From UBA5336 sp039815055 (GTDB lineage: Bacteria; Pseudomonadota; Alphaproteobacteria; Caulobacterales; Hyphomonadaceae), in contig JBCCAA010000019.1 in NCBI GenBank assembly GCA_039815055.1, positions 1-44,485 of the forward strand: 44,485 nucleotides of DNA, written 5' to 3'. This document shows, in pieces, positions 1 to 8,402 of the stretch (the stretch's first letter is position 1; every line of letters starts with the position of its first letter). The translations under genes and the position numbers were made by a program. Below the pieces are notes generated by a model that was not told the DNA's origin, made no database searches, and worked only from the letters and a program-made list of their open reading frames with translations.

Positions 1-612
1 GCCACGATCACGGTCATCACTTCGACCGCCGCCTTTGCCGCGCTTAACGCGTCCGCCGGCTGCCTCAAGAGCAGAAGGGTCTGGCGGAGCCTCGGCTTGT
101 TCTGCAGGTTTAGCGCGAGCACCACCACTCCGTGGCTTGTCAGCATCTTTCTGCTTGGCAGCCGCTTCGTCGATTTTTCGTTGTTCTTCTTCGGCCTTTC
201 GACGTGCTTCAGCCTCTTCGCGTTCTTTCGCAGCCTGGACCTTGCGCTCTTGCTCATCGCGCAGGCGAGATTGAGCGGCCGCCTGTTTCTGCTTCTCAAC
301 TTCGCGGTTGGCTTCCTGTTCGCGGCGCTTCAATAGCGCTTTCTGGCGCTCGATCAGTTCGGCTTCCGTTATGCCGAGTTTCCGCGCTGCTGCCGCAATC
401 TTGGACTCGCCTTTGCCACCAGCCGACGCCACACCGGGACGACCACCGCCGCCACCGCCAGCGCCGCCGGGCGCACCAACGATTTTTTTCTTTTTCTTCT
501 CAACGACGACCTGCCTTGAACGGCCATGGCTGAAGCTCTGCTTCACCGTGCCCGAACCTCGCCCGCCAGTTGAACTGGGGTTGCGCCCGTTTCTGTCTTT
601 CGTGTCGCTCAT
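1..612 (-). CDS. infB: Translation initiation factor IF-2, N-terminal part (cut by window edge)
   Basis: Only the first 204 codons are present; the G domains lie off the left edge. The protein starts MSDTKDRN, then a Gly/Ser-rich stretch, then the block GRSRQVVVEKKKKK typical of the alphaproteobacterial IF-2 N-terminus. A long Glu/Arg/Lys/Ala-rich region follows, probably a charged helix or coiled coil. IF-2 is the GTPase that places initiator fMet-tRNA on the 30S subunit and drives 50S joining. The gene is last in view of a rimP-nusA-ylxR-infB transcription unit and begins 52 bp after the ylxR stop. The ATG at 610-612 is the first plausible start. Identity rests on the N-terminal motif plus synteny, since no GTPase motif is visible. 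Confidence 0.93.
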   Translation of the reverse strand, partial: MSDTKDRNGRNPSSTGGRGSGTVKQSFSHGRSRQVVVEKKKKKIVGAPGGAGGGGGGRPGVASAGGKGESKIAAAARKLGITEAELIERQKALLKRREQEANREVEKQKQAAAQSRLRDEQERKVQAAKEREEAEARRKAEEEQRKIDEAAAKQKDADKPRSGGARAKPAEQAEAPPDPSALEAAGGRVKRGKGGGRSDDRDRG

Positions 613-664
613 CCGCACCAAATAACCAAATTGACCGGCCCGCACCGCGCGCGCCGGATTGCCA

Positions 665-1333
665 TCAAGGATCGCCAGTCGAGAACCAGTGATCTTCAGG
701 CAGGGACCTAAATCCGGAAAGCCGCCCATAGGCCACAGAAAAGCTCTGCGCCAGGGGTCCGGACCGGAGCAGAGCGTGTATCACACCCGAACGCCCCAAG
801 GCCATGCCCAATTCTGCAGACGTGAACCCGCCTGCGATTTCCATCTCTGTATATAACGCTTTTGCGAGGGAATACACCTTTCGCCGGCCATCTTCTGCGC
901 CATCGGCCGCTTCTATTAACCACGCCGGCCGAGATTTACGCACTGCGTCGCGCACCTTGTCGAAGCCCGTGGTGATCAGTCCGGCCTTTTGGGCCATGCC
1001 CAGCAGTCCAAGTGCCTGGTCCGCCAAAAGCCGCTCGACCTGATTTGACAGGTCGGGCGGCGCCGATGTCTTGGCTTTGAACCGGCGCGAAAGTGCATCT
1101 TTCGCGACCGCTTCATCCACCTTGTCCCGGCTGGCTGTGACCCAAACGCCGCGGCCCGGGAGTTTTTCCCGGATATCAGGCACAACCTCGCCAGCGGGGC
1201 CGCGCACAAACCGGATCAGCTCCGATTTTGGGCGCACCTCACGCGTAACAGCGCATTCGCGCTCTGGCCCTGCGTCGCGGTTGCCCGCGCTGGCCGCATC
1301 ATTGGGCCGGGTCGGTATCGTCCGCCCCCCCAA
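665..1333 (-). CDS. ylxR: YlxR-family nucleic-acid-binding protein (DUF448) with L7Ae-like C-terminal domain
   Basis: The N-terminal part has the DUF448 signature: a Cys in ECAVTREV, then SELIRFVRGP and GRGVWV. The C-terminal half, from NQVERLLADQALGLLGMAQ, is the L7Ae/L30e-like RNA-binding fold that alphaproteobacteria fuse to YlxR. The gene sits between nusA and infB, the family's usual place, and YlxR is thought to act in transcription or ribosome biogenesis. The start is uncertain. No ATG occurs in frame near the conserved region, and the ATGATG overlapping the nusA stop is in another frame. I use the in-frame TTG at 1331-1333, which overlaps the nusA end by 35 nt and puts the conserved Cys at residue 25. 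Identity is strong; the start is weak. Confidence 0.85.
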   Translation of the reverse strand: MGGRTIPTRPNDAASAGNRDAGPERECAVTREVRPKSELIRFVRGPAGEVVPDIREKLPGRGVWVTASRDKVDEAVAKDALSRRFKAKTSAPPDLSNQVERLLADQALGLLGMAQKAGLITTGFDKVRDAVRKSRPAWLIEAADGAEDGRRKVYSLAKALYTEMEIAGGFTSAELGMALGRSGVIHALLRSGPLAQSFSVAYGRLSGFRSLPEDHWFSTGDP

Positions 1334-3134
1334 GCTCTGCCAAGGCGTCGAGATCGAAGTCCATGTCGTCAAGATCCGCGGCGCCGTCTTCACCGGTTTC
1401 CGCAGATTCGGTCGGCATGTCGGCGAACACATCTGCCGCATTCGGCGTCGCATCATCGTCGCCGCTACCAAGCTCACCCAGCGCCAGAAGCGCCTTCTCT
1501 TCTTCGGTAAGGTCCATTTCTTCGCCAAGTTGATCGGCGGCCATCTGCGCTTCAAGCTCCTGAAGGGCTTCGGGCTCAATCCAACCGGCCACAACGCGAG
1601 CACGCATCACAAACAGCTGGGCGTCATCCTTGCGCATTTCGCCCTTCTTCAGGACGCCATCCACCCAAACCGGTTTCCCGTCAGGGCCTGGCTCGCGATA
1701 CCCGGTGATATCATCGGGCACCAGACCCGCCACATCATCCACAGACTTCACGTCATTCTCACCGAGTTTCACGGCGAAGGCCGGTGTCATACCAACCAGT
1801 TCCATGACATCATCTTCAACGCCGAGCTCGCGGCGGCGGGCATCCTGCTCGACGGCAAGACGGTCCAGATACTCCCGGGCCCGCTCCTGAAGCTCAGACG
1901 CCACATCTTCATCAAAGCCTTCGATCTGGATGAAGTCTTCGGCGGACACATAGGCGATTTCTTCGACCGTCTCGAAGCCTTCAGAGGCCAGTAACTGTGC
2001 CAGCGTTTCATCGGCATCGAGCGCTTTCATGAACAGAGCGGTGCGCTCTGCGAATTCACGTTGATAACGCTCGCTATCGGCGCTTTCGGTCACGAGGTCG
2101 ATCTGCCAGCCGGTCAATTGACTGGCGAGACGCACATTCTGGCCGCGGCGGCCAATTGCCAGCGGGAACTGATCATCGGCGACCACGACTTCCACGCGCT
2201 GTTCTTCCTCGTCCAGCACCACTTTCGACACTTCGGCTGGCTGCAGACCGTTCACGATGAAGGTCGCATCGTCCTGGCTCCACGGAATGATGTCGATCTT
2301 TTCACCCGACAGCTCCGATACAACGGCCTGAACACGTGCACCGCGCATACCCACACAAGCGCCGACCGGATCAATTGAACTGTCATTGGACAACACGCCG
2401 ATCTTGGCGCGTGAGCCTGCATCGCGTGCACAGGCGCGAATTTCGATCACCCCCTCGTACACTTCAGGTACTTCCTGGGCGAACAAACGGACCATGAAGT
2501 CCGGGTGCGCGCGCGACAGGAAGATTTGCGGGCCTTTGATTTCCCTGCTCACCTTGTAGAGATAGGCGCGCACGCGGTCATTGGGCTGAAAGTTCTCCCG
2601 CGGGATGCCGTCATTGCGGCGAATGATGCCCTCGGCGCGGCCAAGATCGACGATCACATGGCCATATTCCACGCGCTTGACGATACCGTTGATGATCTCG
2701 CCTTCGCGGTCTTTATACTCTTCGAACTGGCGCTCGCGCTCGGCATCACGCACTTTCTGCATGATCACCTGCTTGGCGGTCTGGGCGGCGACCCGTCCGA
2801 AATCAAAGGGCGGAAGCTCTTCCTTGATCTCGTCGCCAAGGCCCAGCTCTTCGTCGATCTTCTGGGCGTCGGTCAGCGTGATCTGCTGGGTTTCGTCTTC
2901 GATATCGGCGTCTGAAACGACGGTTTGGATGCGCCACAAGGACTGCTCGCCCGTTTCAGGGTCAATCAGGGCGCGAATATCGTGCTCCTGACCATAACGA
3001 GACTTGGCGGCCTTCTCGATGGCCTCCTGCATCGCATCGATCACGATCGCTTTGTCGATCGCTTTTTCCTCGGCCACGGCTTTGGCGATCTGAAGGATCT
3101 CAAGCCGGTTGGCGGAAACGCCCACTGTACTCAT
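1299..3134 (-). CDS. nusA: Transcription termination/antitermination factor NusA
   Basis: This 611-residue protein has the full NusA layout: an N-terminal RNA-polymerase-binding domain (about 1-135), an S1 domain (about 143-208, GEIINGIVKRVEYGHVIVDL), KH1 (VGACVGMRG, 257-265) and KH2 (LAIGRRGQNVRLA, 325-337). Helix-hairpin-helix repeats follow from about 360, ending in a very acidic tail with Asp/Glu runs (about 540-611). NusA modulates pausing, intrinsic termination and antitermination. It starts with ATG at 3132-3134, overlapping the rimP stop by 4 nt (ATGA), so the two are probably translationally coupled. The long acidic tail with helix-hairpin-helix repeats is the long-form architecture of many proteobacterial NusA proteins. 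Confidence 0.98.
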   Translation of the reverse strand: MSTVGVSANRLEILQIAKAVAEEKAIDKAIVIDAMQEAIEKAAKSRYGQEHDIRALIDPETGEQSLWRIQTVVSDADIEDETQQITLTDAQKIDEELGLGDEIKEELPPFDFGRVAAQTAKQVIMQKVRDAERERQFEEYKDREGEIINGIVKRVEYGHVIVDLGRAEGIIRRNDGIPRENFQPNDRVRAYLYKVSREIKGPQIFLSRAHPDFMVRLFAQEVPEVYEGVIEIRACARDAGSRAKIGVLSNDSSIDPVGACVGMRGARVQAVVSELSGEKIDIIPWSQDDATFIVNGLQPAEVSKVVLDEEEQRVEVVVADDQFPLAIGRRGQNVRLASQLTGWQIDLVTESADSERYQREFAERTALFMKALDADETLAQLLASEGFETVEEIAYVSAEDFIQIEGFDEDVASELQERAREYLDRLAVEQDARRRELGVEDDVMELVGMTPAFAVKLGENDVKSVDDVAGLVPDDITGYREPGPDGKPVWVDGVLKKGEMRKDDAQLFVMRARVVAGWIEPEALQELEAQMAADQLGEEMDLTEEEKALLALGELGSGDDDATPNAADVFADMPTESAETGEDGAADLDDMDFDLDALAELGGADDTDPAQ

Positions 3135-3727
3135 GTGGCAGCTCCATCTGCATCTGTGTTGTCGTGTTCTTCGGTATCATCGCGCTCCAGCGCATCGAAA
3201 CCATCATCTTCGGGTTGGGGTGGAAGACCGCCGCGTTCACGGGCGTCTTCAATCAATTCATCGGTGAGCACCAGGCTCGCCCTGGTCATTTCATGGACCT
3301 TGGCCGTCAGCTCGGTCTCATCGTCCAGGCCAATGTGCACGCCCGAGTCGTCCTCGCCCAATATAACGCCCTTGAAGCGCCGCTGGCCATCAATCGGCAT
3401 GGCCAGCTCGACTTTGGCATAATGGCCTTCCCAGCGGGCAAAATCGCCAGGCCGGGTCAGGGGCCGGTCTATACCAGGCGTCGACAGTTCAAGACTGAAC
3501 GCGCCATCGATCGGATCTTCGCTCTCCAGAACAGGAGACAGGCTCCGTGACATTCGCTCACAATCTTCAATTGTGCTCGCCGCACCGCCTGCCTTATCAA
3601 TCATGATCTGGAGGCTAGGGCGCCGGCCACCCGTGATCCGCAAACGCACAATCTCAAGGCCCAGGCTAACCGCCAGCGGCTCTGCGAGATCGAGAATACG
3701 TTTTTCCTGTGCGCTCTGGGCAATCAT
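3131..3727 (-). CDS. rimP: Ribosome maturation factor RimP
   Basis: This 198-residue protein matches RimP. An N-terminal alpha/beta domain carries LEIVRLRITGGRRPSLQIMIDK and CERMSRSLSPVLESEDPI, with the diagnostic LELSTPGIDRPL, followed by the Sm-like domain (GHYAKVELAMPIDGQRRFKG). The C-terminal 30 residues are an Asp/Glu-rich tail. RimP assists 30S subunit maturation. It is first in the nusA-infB unit and its stop overlaps the nusA start. No strong ribosome-binding site is visible (a GGA lies about 13 nt upstream). A terminator-like hairpin lies only about 27 bp upstream of the start, which constrains where its promoter can be. Confidence 0.96.
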   Translation of the reverse strand: MIAQSAQEKRILDLAEPLAVSLGLEIVRLRITGGRRPSLQIMIDKAGGAASTIEDCERMSRSLSPVLESEDPIDGAFSLELSTPGIDRPLTRPGDFARWEGHYAKVELAMPIDGQRRFKGVILGEDDSGVHIGLDDETELTAKVHEMTRASLVLTDELIEDARERGGLPPQPEDDGFDALERDDTEEHDNTDADGAAT

Positions 3728-3753
3728 GTTTTGTCAGGTCCACGCCGAAACCG

Positions 3754-3793
3754 GATAAACAAAAGCGGCGGTCCCGTTCCCGGAACCGCCGCC
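3754..3793 (-). terminator. Intrinsic terminator / leader hairpin between csp and rimP
   Basis: Read on the minus strand, 3792-3782 pairs with 3775-3765: an 11-bp stem with one G-U pair and a 6-nt loop. The stem is followed by TTTTGTTTA (3764-3756). The wobble forms only in minus-strand RNA, which fits transcription from csp toward rimP. It is well placed to end the csp transcript, but it also lies immediately upstream of rimP. Confidence 0.8.
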
Positions 3794-3808
3794 GATATGT
3801 TTCGACTT

Positions 3809-3826
3809 GCCGCCTATATAGGCGGC
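3809..3826. repeat. 18-bp perfect palindrome downstream of csp
   Basis: GCCGCCTATATAGGCGGC is a perfect palindrome 31 bp after the csp stop and just before the terminator hairpin. Its TATATA centre could serve as a -10 element for the rimP operon, or it could be a protein-binding site or a second hairpin in the csp 3' UTR. The function is not determined. Confidence 0.5.
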
Positions 3827-3857
3827 ATCCGGAGGACTGTCACCCCCGGAAAATGTC

Positions 3858-4067
3858 TTAGAGGATTTTCAGATCCACAGCCGACGTCTTGCCGCGACGC
3901 TCATCCGTGTAGAGCTCGTAGCTGACAGCCTGATCGTCCTGGAGGGTTTTCAGGCCCGAACGCTCAACTGCAGAGATGTGGACGAAGATGTCATTGCCGC
4001 CCTCATCAGGCTTAATGAATCCAAATCCTTTTTGGTCGTTAAACCATTTTACTTTTCCGGTTGCCAT
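3858..4067 (-). CDS. Cold-shock domain protein (CspA family)
   Basis: This 69-residue single cold-shock domain has the RNA-binding motifs KGFGFI (RNP1, about 13-18) and DIFVHI (RNP2, about 27-32). The start MATGKVKWFN is typical. It is a nucleic-acid chaperone that melts RNA structure; such proteins may be cold-induced or constitutive. A good ribosome-binding site (GAAGGG, about 4073-4080) precedes the ATG at 4065-4067. The long upstream region contains hairpins in keeping with a structured csp leader. It is probably monocistronic, ending at the hairpin at 3754-3793. Confidence 0.96.
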   Translation of the reverse strand: MATGKVKWFNDQKGFGFIKPDEGGNDIFVHISAVERSGLKTLQDDQAVSYELYTDERRGKTSAVDLKIL

Positions 4068-4262
4068 GCTTGGCCCTTCCGTATGTGCCGCGCCGAAGTC
4101 TCGCCCTTTGCGAGCGGTCGCGAAGATGTCGATTACGGGAGGTATTCAAGTCAGGGCCGTCGGTCCGACGGGGTCTTGGCATTCAGACCGACCGCATTCG
4201 ATAACGCTTCCTGCACATGCCTTTACCCAAACGTCAAGTGAAGAGCTTATGACAACATGCGA
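4068..4262 (-). promoter_or_regulatory. csp promoter and structured 5' leader region
   Basis: This 195-bp gap upstream of csp contains two short perfect hairpins. One is at 4157-4171 (CCGTCGG/CCGACGG around one base); the other is at 4100-4114 (CTCGC/GCGAG, 5-nt loop). cspA-family mRNAs in other bacteria have structured, temperature-responsive leaders, so a regulatory leader is plausible. I could not fix a -35/-10 pair. Confidence 0.4.
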
Positions 4263-5408
4263 TCAGCCGAGCTGGAACACGAGTGGCATCACAATGTTGG
4301 ACCGCGACATGCTACACCCGGGCAAAGCCTTATTTTCATCTTTGACCCACGTCCACTGGGATACGGTCCGAAGCGCAACGTCTTCAAATCCTTCACTCGG
4401 GACGGCCGCCAGAACTTCGAGATCTTCAACCTTTCCCTCATTGAGCGCGAACGTCACGACCACGGATCCGAACTGACCTCGAAAGGCGGCCCTTCCAGGA
4501 TATCTCAACTTGGGAGACATATCCAATTCGCCTTCGCAAAGTTCAGTTTCGTCATCGTCTTCTGTGAGAGTGGAATTTTCATCCGTATTGGGCGTTGGAA
4601 AGTCAGGATACTCATCGCGGATGCTATCCAGCGCACTGTCGGACATCGCCCGCTCACCTGGCTTGGACACGAAGTAGGCGTTCATGGCCATTTCCCACGC
4701 CTCGAGACGCCAACGGAAGGGTTGGGCCGCCTCGATGGTGTCATTATCGGCCTCCCGGAGCAGAGCCGCCAACTCTCCCCTGACTTTCAACACCTCACCC
4801 ACGACGTGCCGCTTTGGCGAATGATTGAACGCACCAATCTGTTCTGCGAGCGCCATTTCTGCCCAATTGAGCGGTAAAACGGGTTTCAGCTTTTCGTAGT
4901 GCTTCGCCGCGAGACCGGCCCGGTCTTCCAAACGTGACCATCGGCCCTCATTGATGGCATCACCGACAAAATCACTGAAGGCCGCGATCGAAATCAAGCT
5001 GACCTCCAGCGGAGCGATCTCTTCAAGGGCCGTCTCCAGGGCATCCCGCGTTCTTCCAGTCTTGTCGGTGGTCCAATCGATATAGGCCAGCAGCATGTTC
5101 CGCTCAGCCGCGCTTGGGTAATCATCAAGAACCGGCAAACTGTCTGCCAGCGCCGCATAGGGGCGTCCCATGTCACACGCATCCACCTGGCAGAGCGTCC
5201 AGGCTGCCTCGAACGCCAGAAGCGCTCGGTTGGGGTCGTCGGTCTCAGCGACGGCGGCAGCGCCCAGGTCGGACGCGGCCTGTTTGATCGTTTCCAGATT
5301 TCCACCGGATTTTGCTTCATTGAACGCAGCAATCGTTTCATTCGGAACCTCAGCAGAGGCTGCCGAGACCAAGGCCGTAAAAACTGCGCAGAGTATTGAT
5401 CGCTTCAC
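4263..5408 (-). CDS. Secreted protein with C-terminal TonB-like domain
   Basis: The roughly 381-residue precursor has a signal peptide (VKRSILCAVFTALVSAASA, cleavage likely after ASA), a long helical, Ala/Glu-rich middle and an acidic linker with a Cys pair around the TonB-C-like domain. The last 90 residues (YPGRAAFRGQFGSVVVTF ... VALRTVSQWTWV) resemble the TonB C-terminal domain, where a substrate-derived carboxy-terminal fold contacts outer-membrane partners. There is no N-terminal transmembrane anchor beyond the signal peptide and no proline-rich spacer, so it is not a canonical energy transducer. The start is ambiguous: GTG at 5406-5408 with GGGGGTGG just upstream, or TTG at 5424-5426 with GGGAG 4 nt before it. 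Its exact role is unknown. Confidence 0.75.
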   Translation of the reverse strand: MKRSILCAVFTALVSAASAEVPNETIAAFNEAKSGGNLETIKQAASDLGAAAVAETDDPNRALLAFEAAWTLCQVDACDMGRPYAALADSLPVLDDYPSAAERNMLLAYIDWTTDKTGRTRDALETALEEIAPLEVSLISIAAFSDFVGDAINEGRWSRLEDRAGLAAKHYEKLKPVLPLNWAEMALAEQIGAFNHSPKRHVVGEVLKVRGELAALLREADNDTIEAAQPFRWRLEAWEMAMNAYFVSKPGERAMSDSALDSIRDEYPDFPTPNTDENSTLTEDDDETELCEGELDMSPKLRYPGRAAFRGQFGSVVVTFALNEGKVEDLEVLAAVPSEGFEDVALRTVSQWTWVKDENKALPGCSMSRSNIVMPLVFQLG

Positions 5409-5440
5409 ACCCACCCCCGGTATCAAAAAGCTCCCACGTT

Positions 5441-6160
5441 TTAAGAGTGATGCTCCGAGGAACAGCCGTCAATTGCGCTACGCACAAAATCGTAGAAGAC
5501 CGGACGAATGTCCCCCAAACGTTTGTCTTCATACCGCGTGGTGATGTGATCTGACGGCGGCTGGGTCCAATCGCTCGCTTTTTGCGCCGTCCATTCAAAG
5601 CCGGGATGAGCCGCAAACTGGACCATGGCTTCATCGGCGTAGGATCGCACATCGGTGGCAAACCGCAGTTGGCCACCAGGCGCCATGATCCGGTGGAGCT
5701 CATCAAGGAAACCGGGTTGGATAATCCGGCGCTTTTGATGGCGCACCTTCGGCCAGGGATCAGGGAAAAGTATGAAAGCGCGAGCGATGGATTTTGCCGT
5801 CAAAGCCGTCATCACTTCGCGCGCATCATCATCATGGAGACGAATATTCTTGTCGCTAAACTCATCAATGGCGCTGAGAACCTTTGCCACCCCATCAATA
5901 AAGGGCTCACAGCCCAAAAACCCGACACGCGGATGACCGCGAGCCTGCTGCACCATGTGCTCGCCGCCACCAAAGCCGATTTCGAGCCACACCTCATCGA
6001 CATCGAAAAACTGTGACTTTGGTGCCAATTCGCCCGGCGCCGTTAACCCTATGCGAAGCTTCGGCAAGAGGTTCTCAACCAAGCTGTGTTGTTTGGGTCT
6101 CAACGGGCGTCCCACGCGGCGCCCAAATGTGCGTAGGGGTTTTCGATCCTCTGTGGCCAT
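5441..6160 (-). CDS. trmB: tRNA (guanine-N7-)-methyltransferase
   Basis: This 239-residue protein has the TrmB signature: the SAM-binding motif WLEIGFGGGEHM (58-69), CEPF (84-87), and FPDPWPKVRHQKRR (132-145), which is diagnostic for the enzyme that makes m7G46 in tRNA. The ATG at 6158-6160 gives the usual start (MATEDRKPLRTFGRR). A GGAGG lies about 14 nt upstream, rather far away. An upstream in-frame start at 6223 is less likely. In related genomes trmB follows metK; here metK is missing and a plus-strand membrane gene is divergent 78 bp away. Confidence 0.96.
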   Translation of the reverse strand: MATEDRKPLRTFGRRVGRPLRPKQHSLVENLLPKLRIGLTAPGELAPKSQFFDVDEVWLEIGFGGGEHMVQQARGHPRVGFLGCEPFIDGVAKVLSAIDEFSDKNIRLHDDDAREVMTALTAKSIARAFILFPDPWPKVRHQKRRIIQPGFLDELHRIMAPGGQLRFATDVRSYADEAMVQFAAHPGFEWTAQKASDWTQPPSDHITTRYEDKRLGDIRPVFYDFVRSAIDGCSSEHHS

Positions 6161-6238
6161 GGGCGAACGACTTGCCTCCAAATTCGGTGGCGCCGTTCTG
6201 ACCGCAAGCCAGCGCGCGCGCAAGCTTAAGGGTTCCGC

Positions 6239-7891
6239 ATGGCGCTTTCGACCACTCCATCATTCTCCGCACTGGAGTTGCGCGAAAACGATGTTGCGCG
6301 CCTCGCCTGGGCCGGATGGGTTGCCCTATTCGGATTGTTCTCTGCGATCTGGCCGCGCGATGCCGGTTTTGATGTGCTTCACTACCAGCTGCACAATGGC
6401 TGGTCCGCCTATTATGGCAGACTCGGCACAGACCTGGCCCCGGCTGAAATGCATTCATTTCTCAACCCAGCTTACAATCTTGGTGTCTGGTGGCTGATTG
6501 AACACCTGCCGGGTCGAGGCGTCGCCTTTGTGCTTGGCGCCGTGCAGGCTCTGACGCTGCCAGCACTTTACTTGCTTATTCGCAGGCTTGCAGCCGCATG
6601 CGATCTGGAACTGGGCTGGCGAACCGCACTTGTGTTGGCTGGCCTGGGCTTCGTTGCTGCACCGAGCTTTGCAATGCTGGCGTCAGTGCGAAATGATGAT
6701 CTCGGCGCGCTGGCGATTGTCACTGGCCTGGCGCTTGCTCTTCCCGCGCGCGGCGAAACAGCTCCGCAACGTCTCTGGCTCATCGTAGGCGCGGCCCTTG
6801 TAGGCGCAGCGGCTGGGATGAAGCTCACCAATATCATCTACGTCGCGTCATTTGCCGCTTTCGTGCTGGTTTCCGCCAGCACCTGGACAGACCGGCTACA
6901 GCGCGGCGCCATTTGCGCAGCGGCGGGAGCAACCGCCTTTGCCCTGTTGGCAGGGCCGTGGATGTGGACGATGTGGCAGACGTTCGGAAATCCCGTCTTC
7001 CCCAACATGTCAGGTCTGTTCCCAAGCGACATACCGGTCGAGGCCAATCGGGACACCCGCTATCTGCCAAACGGTTTGATCGAAGCGCTGGGTCTTCCTC
7101 TGGCGGCGTCGGTTGTTGGAAAGTTGATCAATGAGTTCGCGGTGATCGATTTCCGACTGGCGCTATCCTACCTGGGCGCCCTATCGATCCTGCTCCAATT
7201 GGCCAAAAGCGAAAAGCTGCCGCGCGCCGCGATCGCCATAATGGCAGCCACGCTGGTTTTGTTTTCGGTTTGGGTTTCGATGTTTTCTATCCAGCGTTAC
7301 GCCATGGCGATCTGGCTCATCGGACCGGCCATGGCCTGGTTTGCTTTCAAACTGCGTTGGCCCCAATTGCAGCTTGAGCCGCGCAAGGCCTGGACCTATG
7401 GCGGCGCTGGAGCGGCGGCTCTGCTCATCACCACGTCACCGGAAAGCAATCGACGTGTGGACTGGAGCAGTTGGAGCGAAGCCTATGTCGAGATCGAGCG
7501 CCCGGCAGACCTCTCATATGACGGCGCTTTGATCCTGACCGCCAGCCAATTTCCCGCAGGTTTCACCGCTGCTGCATTCCCCGAAGCCACTATTGCCCAT
7601 GTCGACGCACAGGCATGGAGCGCGCCCTTCCTGTTGGGGTATCGCCCGCGTATCGATGCGGCGATCGCGCGCCATGACGGACCGATCTATCTTGTTCATT
7701 GCTGGCCAAAAGTCATACGACGCGCACCGCCCGCAGAACCGATCCGCGATGCATATTCCGCCGAAGTGGTATTGGAGAATCTGGGTGAGGCGGCCGGGTT
7801 CCGCCGCACGGATGCGCCATGCCTGGAGCTAAAGACCAATCTGGACAGTGAGAACATATCCTGGCGGATATGCCCGGTCGAGGCTGACTAG
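6239..7891 (+). CDS. Polytopic membrane protein, GT-C glycosyltransferase-like
   Basis: This 550-residue protein has about ten hydrophobic segments in its first 400 residues and a soluble C-terminal region (about 415-550). The early loop GFDVLHYQLHNGWSAYYG contains Asp and His residues and an aromatic-rich stretch followed by NPAYNLGVWWL. The arrangement recalls GT-C type transferases that use polyprenyl-phosphate sugars. I recognise no specific family, so a cell-envelope sugar transfer role is only an inference. The gene stands alone on the plus strand within a minus-strand housekeeping cluster, where metK usually sits. Its stop shares the bases CTAG (7888-7891) with the convergent XRE gene. 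Confidence 0.75.
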   Translation: MALSTTPSFSALELRENDVARLAWAGWVALFGLFSAIWPRDAGFDVLHYQLHNGWSAYYGRLGTDLAPAEMHSFLNPAYNLGVWWLIEHLPGRGVAFVLGAVQALTLPALYLLIRRLAAACDLELGWRTALVLAGLGFVAAPSFAMLASVRNDDLGALAIVTGLALALPARGETAPQRLWLIVGAALVGAAAGMKLTNIIYVASFAAFVLVSASTWTDRLQRGAICAAAGATAFALLAGPWMWTMWQTFGNPVFPNMSGLFPSDIPVEANRDTRYLPNGLIEALGLPLAASVVGKLINEFAVIDFRLALSYLGALSILLQLAKSEKLPRAAIAIMAATLVLFSVWVSMFSIQRYAMAIWLIGPAMAWFAFKLRWPQLQLEPRKAWTYGGAGAAALLITTSPESNRRVDWSSWSEAYVEIERPADLSYDGALILTASQFPAGFTAAAFPEATIAHVDAQAWSAPFLLGYRPRIDAAIARHDGPIYLVHCWPKVIRRAPPAEPIRDAYSAEVVLENLGEAAGFRRTDAPCLELKTNLDSENISWRICPVEAD

Positions 7892-8307
7892 CCGCCGGTT
7901 TCCTCACCGATCGCCTGAACGGCGGCCCGCACGGTCGACAGAATCGATTTGCGCAAGGACGCATTTTCAATCTTCTGAAACGCCGCAATCAGTTCCAGCG
8001 TTTCGGCGTTGATCACAGGAGCAATACTGCCAGATTCGCCCTCTGCCACTAAACCACGCTCCTGGGCCAGATACTCTTCAGCACCATCGTAGAAATACGA
8101 AATCGGAACGCTCAACACAGATGCCATTTCGTATAGGCGTCCGGCGGAAATACGATTTACGCCCTTTTCGTATTTCTGAACTTGTTGAAAGGTAAGCTCC
8201 AGAAGCTCCCCAAGTTTTTCCTGGGTCAACTTAAGCTCTCGGCGCCGCCACCGTACACGCTGGCCGACGATGCGATCAATATCGCTCGGTAGTTTACTGT
8301 CAGACAT
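7888..8307 (-). CDS. XRE-family transcriptional regulator
   Basis: This 139-residue protein has an N-terminal helix-turn-helix (about 11-65) of the XRE/Cro type: VRWRRRELKLTQEKLGELL, LTFQQVQKYEKGVNRISA and MASVLSVPISYFYDG. The C-terminal half is helical and likely mediates dimerisation. Regulators of this type lie between lnt and metK in many alphaproteobacteria. The ATG at 8305-8307 is chosen because the conserved domain starts right after it. It lies 95 bp downstream of the lnt stop on the same strand. Its target is unknown. Confidence 0.93.
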   Translation of the reverse strand: MSDSKLPSDIDRIVGQRVRWRRRELKLTQEKLGELLELTFQQVQKYEKGVNRISAGRLYEMASVLSVPISYFYDGAEEYLAQERGLVAEGESGSIAPVINAETLELIAAFQKIENASLRKSILSTVRAAVQAIGEETGG

Positions 8308-8402
8308 TTTGTCTTTTGTGCCGCTCTCTTTGGATTGTCTAGGTATAGAAAGGCCCGCAATGGTTGTGAACCTCAAGTGAGCGTTGGTTTCCTTTTTCTT
8401 AC

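Noticed and set aside
1071..1994. 307-codon plus-strand ORF opposite nusA
   Set aside because: It lies antisense to the highly conserved nusA and ylxR genes; its length is a by-product of GC-rich codon structure and its translation has no recognisable domain.
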